64,000 nt of DNA from an uncultured Thiothrix sp. (GTDB lineage: Bacteria; Pseudomonadota; Gammaproteobacteria; Poriferisulfidales; GCA-002705445): the NCBI GenBank assembly GCA_902624655.1, contig CACNYJ010000001.1, positions 266,957 to 330,956 of the forward strand, in the 5' to 3' direction. The notes below the pieces were generated by a model. It made no database searches, was not told the DNA's origin, and saw only the letters and a program-made list of their open reading frames with translations. Shown one piece after another: positions 53,170 to 64,000 of the stretch; position 1 is the first letter of the stretch; every line of letters begins with the position of its first letter. The position numbers and the translations under genes are program-made.

Positions 53170-55968
53170 TTGAGATTAACAAATATAAAAATTTCAGGCT
53201 TTAAATCTTTCGTTGATAAAACCGAAATTTCTTTATCAGAAAAGAGGACTGCTATTGTAGGGCCAAATGGTTGTGGAAAATCAAATATAATTGATGCTGT
53301 GAAGTGGGTTTTAGGAGAAACGTCTAAACATATTCGTGGTGACAATATTGATGACGTAATTTTCAATGGCACAGATTCAAGAAAACCGCACGATTATGCA
53401 AATGTCGAACTTCTTTTTTCAAATACTGAAAATAGGATAGGCGGTCAATATGCTCAATATGATGAAATATCTGTAAAACGTGAAGTAACAAGAGACGGAA
53501 ACTCAAAGTATTTTTTAAATAATAGCCACTGCAGAAGAAGAGATATATTAGATATATTTATGGGCACCGGATTAGGTCCAAAAAGTTATGCGATTATCAA
53601 TCAAGGAACGGCATCTAAGTTAATTGAATCAAAACCAGAAGAGTTCAGAGTTTATCTTGAAGAAGTTGCAGGTATATCAAAATACAGAGAAAGAAAGAGA
53701 GAAACTGAAAATAAAATTAAGCATACAAAAGAAAATTTAGATAGACTTGGTGACGTTATAAACGAAGTTTTAAAACAATTAAAAACTTTAGAAAGGCAAG
53801 CTATTCAAGCAGATAAATTTAAAAAGCTAGAAGAAGAAAAAAAATCTATAAAGTCCGAAATTCTTGCAATAAGCATTAGAGACTTACAAGAAACTATTGA
53901 AAATAAAAATAGAAAAATAGAGATAAAAAAAACAAAAATTGAAAAAAAACAGGCAAAAATATCAGGCATAAATAAGGAAATTAACAAGATAAAAGATGAT
54001 TATCAAAAAATTTCTGACGAAATGAATGAAATCCAAAAAGATTACTACGATGCACTTAGCGAAGTAGGTCGTACAGAAAATGCTATTGAATACGAAAAAA
54101 AAGGTGCCGAAAGAAATAAGCAACAGTATGAGAGCGTGATCGAATCAATTGAAAAACTTAGAGATAGATTAAAATTAGATAGTGACGAAATATCAATAAT
54201 TGAAGATCAAATAGAATCACTTCAAAACGATCAGGACGAGATCAAAATATCAGTCATAAATTTTGAAAAAGAAAAAAGTTTAATTGAGTCAGATTTGTCG
54301 GATGAAATCGAAAATTATGAGTATAATTCGAAAAAACTTTATGAGACTCAGCAGAAAAAAATTGGAATAAACGAAAGAATAAATAATTTAGAAAACGAGG
54401 TGAAATCATTAAAAAAGGAAATCAAAGAGAACAAAAATACATCAAAAGATATTTTAACCGAACTTGAAAAGATTGAATCTTTTGAACTTGAAGAAAAAAT
54501 TAAAGATTTTCATGCTGAAATAATTAAATATAATAATTTTTTAGATGAATCAAATAATCAAAAAATAATTGATAGTTCTAATAAAATAAAAAATTTACTT
54601 TCTGATATAAAGAAAATTGTAGATTCAGTTCAAGCAAATGAGCTTGAAATAGCAAAAAAAAATAAAAAAATAAAAGACGACATTGATAATAAAATTATCT
54701 CGCAGAATGAAAAGTTGCATATAGTAACTGAACATATTGAAATCGGTAAAGTGGAGTTACTTAATTTTGGTAACCAGATAATGGAGTTAGATAAGCAAAC
54801 TGCAAATAGTACTGAAAACATTGAGACCTTAAAGAATAGTCTTGAGCAGTTAAATGAATCATTAGTTGATAAGAATGAAGATTTACGTTTGGTAGAACTA
54901 AATATCGAAACTCAAAAAGTCAAAGTTGAAAACTTACACAATAATATAAAGCTTAATAATAAAGAGCTCGAGCAAATGTCAGGCAATGTTAAAATTTTCG
55001 AAACTAAGACCGAAAAGCCTGATATGAAGTTATCTGAATTAGAAAAAATGCTAACTAAATATCTTGAAATACAAAATCAAAAAGATAAACAATTGAAAGA
55101 AGTTCGTGCCTTGATAACAAAATATAGTGATCAAATTACTGAATTTGAAAATAACAAGTCAGATTTAGTAAACGAACTTGATTTGGTTAAAGCTGATATT
55201 TCTAATGATGAAAAGGGTATTCAGGAAATTGTGGGGCAAGTTAAAATACTAAAGGAGCAGTTTTCTGAACTTGGTTTAGACGGACAATCTATTTTAGATG
55301 TAAATATTGATTACGATCTGTCCAAATGGAAAAAAAGAGAAAGCGAAATCACTTCTGTATTAAATCGTATGGGGCCAATAAATATGGCAGCAATTGATCA
55401 ATTCAAAGAATATGAGGAGAGAAAGTCTTATCTGTCTTTGCAACAAGAAGACTTGTTGTCTGCATTAGATTCCTTAGAAGAGGCAATAAAAAAAATTGAT
55501 AAAGATACAAAAGAAAGGTTTAAGAATACTTTTGATCAAGTAGACAATAAGCTTCAGGAAATTTTTCCGAAATTATTTAATGGCGGAAAAGCATATCTTA
55601 AAATGACTGAAAACGACCTTTTAAAAACAGGGGTTGTTGTTTTTGCAAGCCCACCTGGAAAAAAACTTACCTCAATAAATTTATTATCAGGTGGCGAAAA
55701 GGCACTAACAGCTTTATCTTTGGTATTTGCGCTATTTTCTCTTAACCCGTCACCCTTTTGTATGCTTGATGAAGTAGATGCGCCATTAGACGATGCTAAT
55801 ATAGAGAGATTTTGTAATTTATTCACAGAAATGAGCGAAAAAATTCAGTTTATTCTTATAACGCATAAAAAAATAACAATGGAATATGTTGAGCAGCTCA
55901 TTGGTGTTACAATGGGAGAAAAGGGCGTGTCAAAACTTGTAAATGTTAGTATGTTAGACGATTTATAA
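53170..55968 (+). CDS. smc: Chromosome segregation protein SMC, short and without a visible hinge
   Basis: About 932 residues from TTG 53170. That start has AAGGA at proper distance and gives the standard SMC N-terminus LRLTNIKISGFKSFVD. A TTG at 53152 is less likely. The N-terminal head has GPNGCGKSN (about 31-39) and GPKSYAIINQGTASKLIESKPEEFRVYLEEVAG. The C-terminal head has GPINMAAIDQF, the signature LSGGEKALTALSLVFAL (about 839) and Walker B FCMLDEVDAPLDDAN. The roughly 520 residues between are almost all charged coiled coil. I see neither the globular glycine-rich hinge of SMC nor a CxxC hook. Typical SMCs have about 1150-1200 residues. Heads look functional, so the dimerisation mode is the open question. 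Confidence 0.93.
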   Translation: MRLTNIKISGFKSFVDKTEISLSEKRTAIVGPNGCGKSNIIDAVKWVLGETSKHIRGDNIDDVIFNGTDSRKPHDYANVELLFSNTENRIGGQYAQYDEISVKREVTRDGNSKYFLNNSHCRRRDILDIFMGTGLGPKSYAIINQGTASKLIESKPEEFRVYLEEVAGISKYRERKRETENKIKHTKENLDRLGDVINEVLKQLKTLERQAIQADKFKKLEEEKKSIKSEILAISIRDLQETIENKNRKIEIKKTKIEKKQAKISGINKEINKIKDDYQKISDEMNEIQKDYYDALSEVGRTENAIEYEKKGAERNKQQYESVIESIEKLRDRLKLDSDEISIIEDQIESLQNDQDEIKISVINFEKEKSLIESDLSDEIENYEYNSKKLYETQQKKIGINERINNLENEVKSLKKEIKENKNTSKDILTELEKIESFELEEKIKDFHAEIIKYNNFLDESNNQKIIDSSNKIKNLLSDIKKIVDSVQANELEIAKKNKKIKDDIDNKIISQNEKLHIVTEHIEIGKVELLNFGNQIMELDKQTANSTENIETLKNSLEQLNESLVDKNEDLRLVELNIETQKVKVENLHNNIKLNNKELEQMSGNVKIFETKTEKPDMKLSELEKMLTKYLEIQNQKDKQLKEVRALITKYSDQITEFENNKSDLVNELDLVKADISNDEKGIQEIVGQVKILKEQFSELGLDGQSILDVNIDYDLSKWKKRESEITSVLNRMGPINMAAIDQFKEYEERKSYLSLQQEDLLSALDSLEEAIKKIDKDTKERFKNTFDQVDNKLQEIFPKLFNGGKAYLKMTENDLLKTGVVVFASPPGKKLTSINLLSGGEKALTALSLVFALFSLNPSPFCMLDEVDAPLDDANIERFCNLFTEMSEKIQFILITHKKITMEYVEQLIGVTMGEKGVSKLVNVSMLDDL

Positions 55969-55988
55969 AATTTATGAGATTAAAATAA

Positions 55989-59483
<3,495 letters not shown>

Positions 59484-59501
59484 ATTTTGGAAAAATTAGT
59501 A

Positions 59502-60260
59502 ATGTTAGTTGTAATTTCACCCGCAAAAAAACTAAATGAAAATTGTAAAAATAATCTTATACCAAAGCTTACCATTCCTCCTCACTTAAATAATTCAAAA
59601 AAAATTGTAAATACCTTAAGAAAATATTCTTCGACAAGTCTTGCAAAATTAATGAATGTAAGTGAAAAAATATCAAATTTAAATTATGATAGATATTTAA
59701 AATGGTCTTTACCTTTTAATAAAAACAATTCGCATCCCGCACTTTTACTATTTCAAGGAGACGTATATAAGGGTATATCCGCTGACGATTTTAAAAAAGA
59801 AGATTTTGCATATGCGCAAAAATCGCTAAGGATCCTATCTGGCCTTTATGGAATATTAAAACCTCTTGATTTGATTCAACCATATAGGCTTGAAATGGGA
59901 ACACCTTTAAAGATTGGTAAATTTAAAGATCTTTATCAATTCTGGGGTGAAGAGATTACAAAATCAATTAATAAAGAAAAAAATCACGATTTTTTGATAA
60001 ATTTAGCCTCCGCTGAATATTTTAAATCAATAAATACTGAACTATTGAAGCCTAAATTAATAAATATTGTTTTTAAAGAAAAGCGAAATGGAAACTTGAA
60101 AGTTATCGGTATTCATGCGAAAAAAGCAAGAGGATTAATGAGTAGATACATAATAAAAAATAAAATATCTGACCCGAAGAAGTTAAAGAAATTTAATTAC
60201 GAAAAATATCAATATAATTCAAAACTTTCGTCTGACAGTGAATGGGTATTCACAAGGTAA
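59502..60260 (+). CDS. yaaA: YaaA family protein (peroxide stress, DUF328)
   Basis: About 252 residues from ATG 59502, where LVVISPAKKLNEN is the standard YaaA beginning. An in-frame TTG at 59487 would add five residues. Family stretches are ALLLFQGDVYKGISADDF, LRILSGLYGILKPLDLIQPYRLEMGT, NLASAEYFKS and HAKKARGLMSRYI. In E. coli YaaA limits free iron under peroxide stress and binds DNA. It sits 18 bases after lpxA and just before mpl. Confidence 0.93.
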   Translation: MLVVISPAKKLNENCKNNLIPKLTIPPHLNNSKKIVNTLRKYSSTSLAKLMNVSEKISNLNYDRYLKWSLPFNKNNSHPALLLFQGDVYKGISADDFKKEDFAYAQKSLRILSGLYGILKPLDLIQPYRLEMGTPLKIGKFKDLYQFWGEEITKSINKEKNHDFLINLASAEYFKSINTELLKPKLINIVFKEKRNGNLKVIGIHAKKARGLMSRYIIKNKISDPKKLKKFNYEKYQYNSKLSSDSEWVFTR

Positions 60261-60264
60261 AGTT

Positions 60265-61515
60265 TTGCACATTCATATTCTAGGAATTTGCGGGACGTTT
60301 ATGGCTGGACTTGCAGGAATAGCAATCGAAAAAGGCTATAAGGTTACAGGCCAAGATAAAAATTATTATCCCCCAATGAGTTTGCAATTAAAAAAGATGG
60401 GCATTGAAGAAAACGTCTCTGAAAGTGTTATTGACGAGATTGATAAATGTGATGCTGTAATAATTGGAAACTCTCAATCCAGAGGAAATAGTTCAGTAGA
60501 GTATATATTATCAAATAATATTTCTTATTTTTCAGGTCCCGAATGGCTTAAAAAAAATGCCTTAAAAGATAAGTTTGTTTTTGTGGTTAGCGGAACGCAT
60601 GGTAAGACAACAACAACATCTTTATTGATTAAAATACTTAAAGAAAATAACAAGGATCCATCATTCTTACTTGGCGGGATCGATAATGAAGAAAATACAA
60701 GCTATAGATATAATAATTCAAAATATTTTATAATAGAAGGTGACGAATATGACACAGCTTTTTTTGACAAAAGATCAAAGTTTTTTCATTACAAGCCGAA
60801 CACATTGATAATAAATAACATTGAGTTTGATCATTCAGACATATTCAAAAATTTAGATGAAATTATAAAGCAGTTTCATTTCTTAATAAGAACTATGTCG
60901 AGCAATGAGAATATTATCTTTAATCAAAATGATAAGAATATTAAAAAATTATTAGAATTAGGATGTTGGTCAAATAAAATTCCTTTTATAAAAAATCCAA
61001 AGATTCCTAATATGCTTGGTGAGCATAATTTAAAAAATTGTGCGGCAGCAATATCAGCTGCAAAAACTATAGGTATTACAGAACAGAACTCAAAAAAAGT
61101 TCTAGAAAGTTTTAAAGGTGTAAAAAGGAGGCTTGAATTAATAAGATTTGAGGGATTTACTTTATATGATGATTTTGCTCATCATCCAACAGAAATTGAG
61201 TCAAGTCTAAAAGCTTTAAGAAAGAAGTATAAAAATAAAAAAATTATTTCTTTTTTTGAAATAAGATCGAATAGCATGATTTCCGGAACTCATAAAAAGA
61301 ACTTTTTTAAATCTTTCAAAGATTCAAATGAAGTATATATATATTGTAAAAATAATGTTGAATGGCTTACAAATAGTGAAAATATTAATTTTTCAACAAA
61401 TTTAGACGAAATTATCCAAAAAATTAAAAAAAGTACAGAAATTGTTGATATTGTTATTTTAATGTCAAACGGCGATACTTCTGATATTATAAAAAAAATT
61501 ATAAAGAAACCATGA
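60265..61515 (+). CDS. mpl: UDP-N-acetylmuramate:L-Ala-gamma-D-Glu-meso-DAP ligase
   Basis: About 416 residues. TTG 60265 is chosen over GTG 60238 because AAGG precedes it at proper distance and it gives HIHILGICGTFMAGLAG at once, as in E. coli Mpl. This start also removes the overlap with yaaA. The Mur-ligase ATP loop is VVSGTHGKTTTTSLL. EGDEYDTAFFDKRSKFFHY, NIEFDHSDIF and LYDDFAHHPTEIES are Mpl hallmarks. It reattaches recycled murein tripeptide to UDP-MurNAc. The stop overlaps the next start by 4 bases. Confidence 0.94.
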   Translation: MHIHILGICGTFMAGLAGIAIEKGYKVTGQDKNYYPPMSLQLKKMGIEENVSESVIDEIDKCDAVIIGNSQSRGNSSVEYILSNNISYFSGPEWLKKNALKDKFVFVVSGTHGKTTTTSLLIKILKENNKDPSFLLGGIDNEENTSYRYNNSKYFIIEGDEYDTAFFDKRSKFFHYKPNTLIINNIEFDHSDIFKNLDEIIKQFHFLIRTMSSNENIIFNQNDKNIKKLLELGCWSNKIPFIKNPKIPNMLGEHNLKNCAAAISAAKTIGITEQNSKKVLESFKGVKRRLELIRFEGFTLYDDFAHHPTEIESSLKALRKKYKNKKIISFFEIRSNSMISGTHKKNFFKSFKDSNEVYIYCKNNVEWLTNSENINFSTNLDEIIQKIKKSTEIVDIVILMSNGDTSDIIKKIIKKP

Positions 61516-62084
61516 AAAATAACATACCAATTTTTCCGTTAAGTTCAATAACTTTTCCAGGTGGATATATGCCACTAAGAATTTTTGAGCCGAGATATCT
61601 TGACATGGTAAAAAATTGTGTAAAAGAAAATACAGGTTTTGGCATAACTCTTACAAGACCAAATAGTGTTGGGTATTATGATGTTGGCACATTGTGTAAG
61701 ATTACTGACTGGGAGCAGATGAATGATGGTCTTCTTGGAATAACAGTTAGAGGTAAATATCGTTTCAAAATTCTAGAAACAAAAATCCAACCCGATGGCC
61801 TTATTACCGCTGACATTGAGAGTATGGATGAACCTGACTTTATTGGGGTTCCTGATGAACTAATGCCTTACTCAGATTTTTTAAAAAATATTTTAGACCA
61901 ATATCCGAAATTCTACCACGAAGATGCTCCAAAGTACTATACAGAGTCAGGGTGGGTAGGCTCAAGGCTTGCAGAAATTTTACCCATGTCTGTAAAAGAG
62001 AAGCAGGTGATACTTGAGACTGAAGACTATCTAGTCCGTTTATACAGAATTAAAGATTATATAGATTCAAAAAAGAGTATGTAG
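61512..62084 (+). CDS. LON-substrate-binding (N-terminal Lon-like) domain protein
   Basis: A 190-residue protein composed of the Lon N-terminal (PUA-like) domain only. It begins IPIFPLSSITFPGGYMPLRIFEPRYLDMV, then GFGITLTRPN, VGTLCKITDWEQMNDGLLGITVRGKYRF and a helical C-terminal part. There is no AAA or protease domain. Such stand-alone proteins are common in proteobacteria and their function is not established. It overlaps mpl by 4 bases and converges on hemL with an 8-base gap. Confidence 0.9.
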   Translation: MKNNIPIFPLSSITFPGGYMPLRIFEPRYLDMVKNCVKENTGFGITLTRPNSVGYYDVGTLCKITDWEQMNDGLLGITVRGKYRFKILETKIQPDGLITADIESMDEPDFIGVPDELMPYSDFLKNILDQYPKFYHEDAPKYYTESGWVGSRLAEILPMSVKEKQVILETEDYLVRLYRIKDYIDSKKSM

Positions 62085-62092
62085 AGTAGGAT

Positions 62093-62647
62093 CTATTTTT
62101 TTAAATACTTAAAAACCTCATTCGCCTTATCAATTGTATATTTTATTTCATGATCAGTATGTTTGACTGATATGAATCCAGCTTCAAACATAGAAGGAGC
62201 AAAGTACACACCTTTTTTTAACATCATTTTAAAAAAATTTTCAAACATTTTGGAATCACATTCTTGAACATCATTAAAGTTATTTATTTCTTTTTTTTCT
62301 GTAAAGAAAAATCCGAACATTCCACCAACATAATTTACATGAAGTCCAATATTATTTTTCTCTGCTGCATTCTTTATCCCAAGCATTAGTTTCTTTGTTT
62401 TTGTTTCAAGCTTTGAATGAAAATTTTTCTTACATATTAATTCAATTGTCGACAAGCCTGCAGCCATCGCCACTGGATTACCAGATAGTGTTCCTGCATG
62501 ATAAATAGGACCTTCTGGTGAAAGCTGATTCATATATTCTTTTTTACCACCAAACACACCGACTGGAAAGCCACCGCCAACAATTTTACCTAATGTTGTG
62601 ATATCAGGTTTAACTTTAAAAATTTCTTGGGCTCCCCCCCCGCGCAA
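62093..62647 (-). CDS. hemL: Glutamate-1-semialdehyde 2,1-aminomutase, C-terminal part (frameshifted)
   Basis: The C-terminal 180 or so residues of HemL, in a different frame from the N-terminal part. It continues the enzyme at [31 protein letters not shown], which carries the PLP lysine (TTLGK), and goes on through [23 protein letters not shown] to a normal end. The apparent ATG at 62647 is not the native start. Removing one base from the C8 run at 62634-62641 joins it in frame to 62616-63389 as FRVARGGAQEIF, as in normal HemL. Confidence 0.9.
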   Translation of the reverse strand: MRGGGAQEIFKVKPDITTLGKIVGGGFPVGVFGGKKEYMNQLSPEGPIYHAGTLSGNPVAMAAGLSTIELICKKNFHSKLETKTKKLMLGIKNAAEKNNIGLHVNYVGGMFGFFFTEKKEINNFNDVQECDSKMFENFFKMMLKKGVYFAPSMFEAGFISVKHTDHEIKYTIDKANEVFKYLKK

Positions 62648-63389
62648 CTCGGAAACCGGTCATTACTTCGTCAAAAATTAAAATAGATTTATATTGGTTA
62701 CACAAAATACGTAATTTTTTTATAAATTCTTTACTTGGAATTACACAGTTCATGTTTCCAGCAATTGGCTCAATGATTACACATGCAATTTCTTTACCAT
62801 TTTTTTTAAAATATTTTTCTACTTGATTTATATCATTATATTTTAAGCAAACAGTATTTTTCGTAAGAGCTTTAGGAATTCCTGGTGAAGAAGGTACTCC
62901 AAAAGTAGCTGCTCCAGAACCGGCATTGACTAATAGAGAATCCACATGCCCATGATAACACCCTTCAAATTTAATAATCTTGTCCTTATTTGTATATCCT
63001 CTTGCCAATCTTATTGCGCTCATAGTAGCTTCAGTACCAGAGCTTGTCATTCTCATTTTTTCCATCGATGGGAAAATACTCTTTATACTTTTTGCCATTT
63101 CTGTTTCAAGAATAGTTGGTGCGCCAAAACTGGTACTATTTTTAATTGTTTTCTCAATAGACTTTAAGATAGTTTTATTAGCATGTCCTAAAATCATTGG
63201 CCCCCAAGACCCTATGTAATCTATATACTTATTACCATCAAGATCATAAATATAAGCGCCTTTACCCTTTTTTATAAATACCGGTAAAGAATTTACGTTT
63301 TTAAAAGCTCTCACGGGAGAGTTTACTCCACCAGGGAACATTTTTTTAGATTGTGAAAATGCTTTTTTTGATAAATTAATTTTCTGCAT
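62616..63389 (-). CDS. hemL: Glutamate-1-semialdehyde 2,1-aminomutase, N-terminal part (frameshifted)
   Basis: HemL makes 5-aminolevulinate for haem by the C5 pathway. This part holds the N-terminal 250 or so residues: [84 protein letters not shown] and [14 protein letters not shown]. It then runs into a false end (SPRNF and stop) because a G8 run on the coding strand shifts the frame. The gene overlaps thiE by 14 bases. Since hemL is essential in such organisms, a sequencing or assembly error is the simplest reading, and slippage or true inactivation are alternatives. Confidence 0.93.
   Translation of the reverse strand: MQKINLSKKAFSQSKKMFPGGVNSPVRAFKNVNSLPVFIKKGKGAYIYDLDGNKYIDYIGSWGPMILGHANKTILKSIEKTIKNSTSFGAPTILETEMAKSIKSIFPSMEKMRMTSSGTEATMSAIRLARGYTNKDKIIKFEGCYHGHVDSLLVNAGSGAATFGVPSSPGIPKALTKNTVCLKYNDINQVEKYFKKNGKEIACVIIEPIAGNMNCVIPSKEFIKKLRILCNQYKSILIFDEVMTGFRVARGGSPRNF
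62634..62641. repeat. Homopolymer C8 tract at the hemL frame break
   Basis: Eight consecutive C on the plus strand (G8 in the coding sense of hemL), conspicuous in such AT-rich DNA. Seven bases would keep hemL in frame and eight break it. This is either a miscalled homopolymer or a slippage site. Confidence 0.9.
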
Positions 63390-63981
63390 AAGCTTTTACT
63401 ATTTCTAATATTTTATCTTCTGAGGATAAACCCTCTGATATTGCTATTAAATCAGACTTTAGACTTTTTACATGATGAATATTACTTATATTAATACCGC
63501 CTATCAAACAGGTAGGTATTTTTATTTTATTAACAGCATTTTTAAAATCTAATTCATCCAATCTTGTGAAAGTATTTTTTGTTTTAGTCTCATACAAGCT
63601 ACCAAATGATACATAAGAGGCATGATTTTTTTCAGCTAATAATGCTAACTCTAAATTATTGTAACAAGAAATGCCAATAATCTTATTATCTCCTAATATT
63701 CTTCTTGCTTGAATTAAATTAATATCATCTTTACCCAAATGTACGCCATCAAGATCTAATTTTTTAGAAATTTCAACATTATCATTTAATATTAGATAGC
63801 ACTTATAATCGCTACAAATTGATTGAACTCTCTCAACAACGTTTATGTGAAATTTCGTAAAATCTTTTTTAACCCTAATTTGAAAATACTTAATATTGTT
63901 TTCTATCATATTACTTACAATATTAGGCAAATTATTAAAATTAAAATTCTTTTCATCTAAAATAGCATAAATTCCTTTCAT
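63376..63981 (-). CDS. thiE: Thiamine-phosphate synthase
   Basis: A 201-residue TIM-barrel enzyme that joins HMP pyrophosphate and thiazole phosphate to thiamine phosphate. It shows GIYAILDEK at the start, [69 protein letters not shown] and [12 protein letters not shown]. These match ThiE, although the usual Q-x-R-x-K phosphate-site segment is well kept only as QIRVKK. thiE followed by hemL is a common gammaproteobacterial pair, here overlapping by 14 bases. Its promoter lies at or beyond the right edge. Confidence 0.93.
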   Translation of the reverse strand: MKGIYAILDEKNFNFNNLPNIVSNMIENNIKYFQIRVKKDFTKFHINVVERVQSICSDYKCYLILNDNVEISKKLDLDGVHLGKDDINLIQARRILGDNKIIGISCYNNLELALLAEKNHASYVSFGSLYETKTKNTFTRLDELDFKNAVNKIKIPTCLIGGINISNIHHVKSLKSDLIAISEGLSSEDKILEIVKAYAEN

Positions 63982-64000
63982 GAATCATAAAATCCTATTT

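Overview
The window is very AT-rich, gene-dense DNA with short or overlapping gene junctions and no tRNA, rRNA, transposase or CRISPR array that I can see. It comes from a gammaproteobacterium. The evidence is the iscR-iscS-iscU-iscA-hscB-hscA-fdx-iscX cluster, the smc-zipA-ligA order (ZipA is essentially gammaproteobacterial), tgt-yajC-secD-secF, divergent suhB/trmJ, and rodZ-hisS-yfgM-bamB-der. Low GC, tight packing and the absence of several genes usual at these loci suggest a streamlined lineage, perhaps a marine one such as SAR86. That placement is a guess from style, not proven here.

Positions 1-34757 are a surface-glycan island. It opens with a cut-off epimerase and an operon of a DJ-1/PfpI protein, a cupin, a HAD-like protein, a two-gene thiamine-diphosphate enzyme, an SDR, two Fe(II) oxygenases and two related glycosyltransferase-like proteins (348-8305). 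Divergent gmhA and manC follow. Next comes a sulfation module: sulfotransferase-like protein, APS kinase and PAP-phosphatase-like protein (10543-13106). A third oxygenase precedes a CDP-hexose pathway (rfbF, rfbG, RfbH-like dehydratase, reductase/epimerase, RfbC-like epimerase; 14033-18438). Then come a polyprenyl-phosphate glycosyltransferase, four paralogous large GT-C-type membrane proteins and a flippase-like membrane protein (18444-28449). The island closes with a GDP-mannose-derived deoxysugar pathway (ColD-like dehydratase, gmd, epimerases, Fcl/ColC-like enzyme), another glycosyltransferase, a Nudix hydrolase and a final epimerase (28433-34757). Together the genes suggest a glycan containing (di)deoxysugars from both CDP and GDP routes, probably sulfated and oxidatively modified.

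Positions 34951-64000 are mostly housekeeping. They hold tgt and queF (queuosine), yajC-secDF (protein export), suhB and trmJ, the complete ISC iron-sulfur operon with a probable IscR site in front, ndk, rodZ, hisS, yfgM, bamB, der, smc, zipA, ligA, lpxA, yaaA, mpl, a LON-domain protein, hemL and thiE. Three things stand out. One sugar epimerase sits alone between secF and suhB. The SMC protein is short and shows no hinge domain. hemL is split by a one-base shift in a run of eight C.

No single undescribed system is certain. The best candidates are the hingeless SMC, the thiamine-diphosphate/oxygenase sugar-modifying operon at the left, the four-member GT-C array, and a His-type RfbH-like dehydratase that has lost its Fe-S cysteines.
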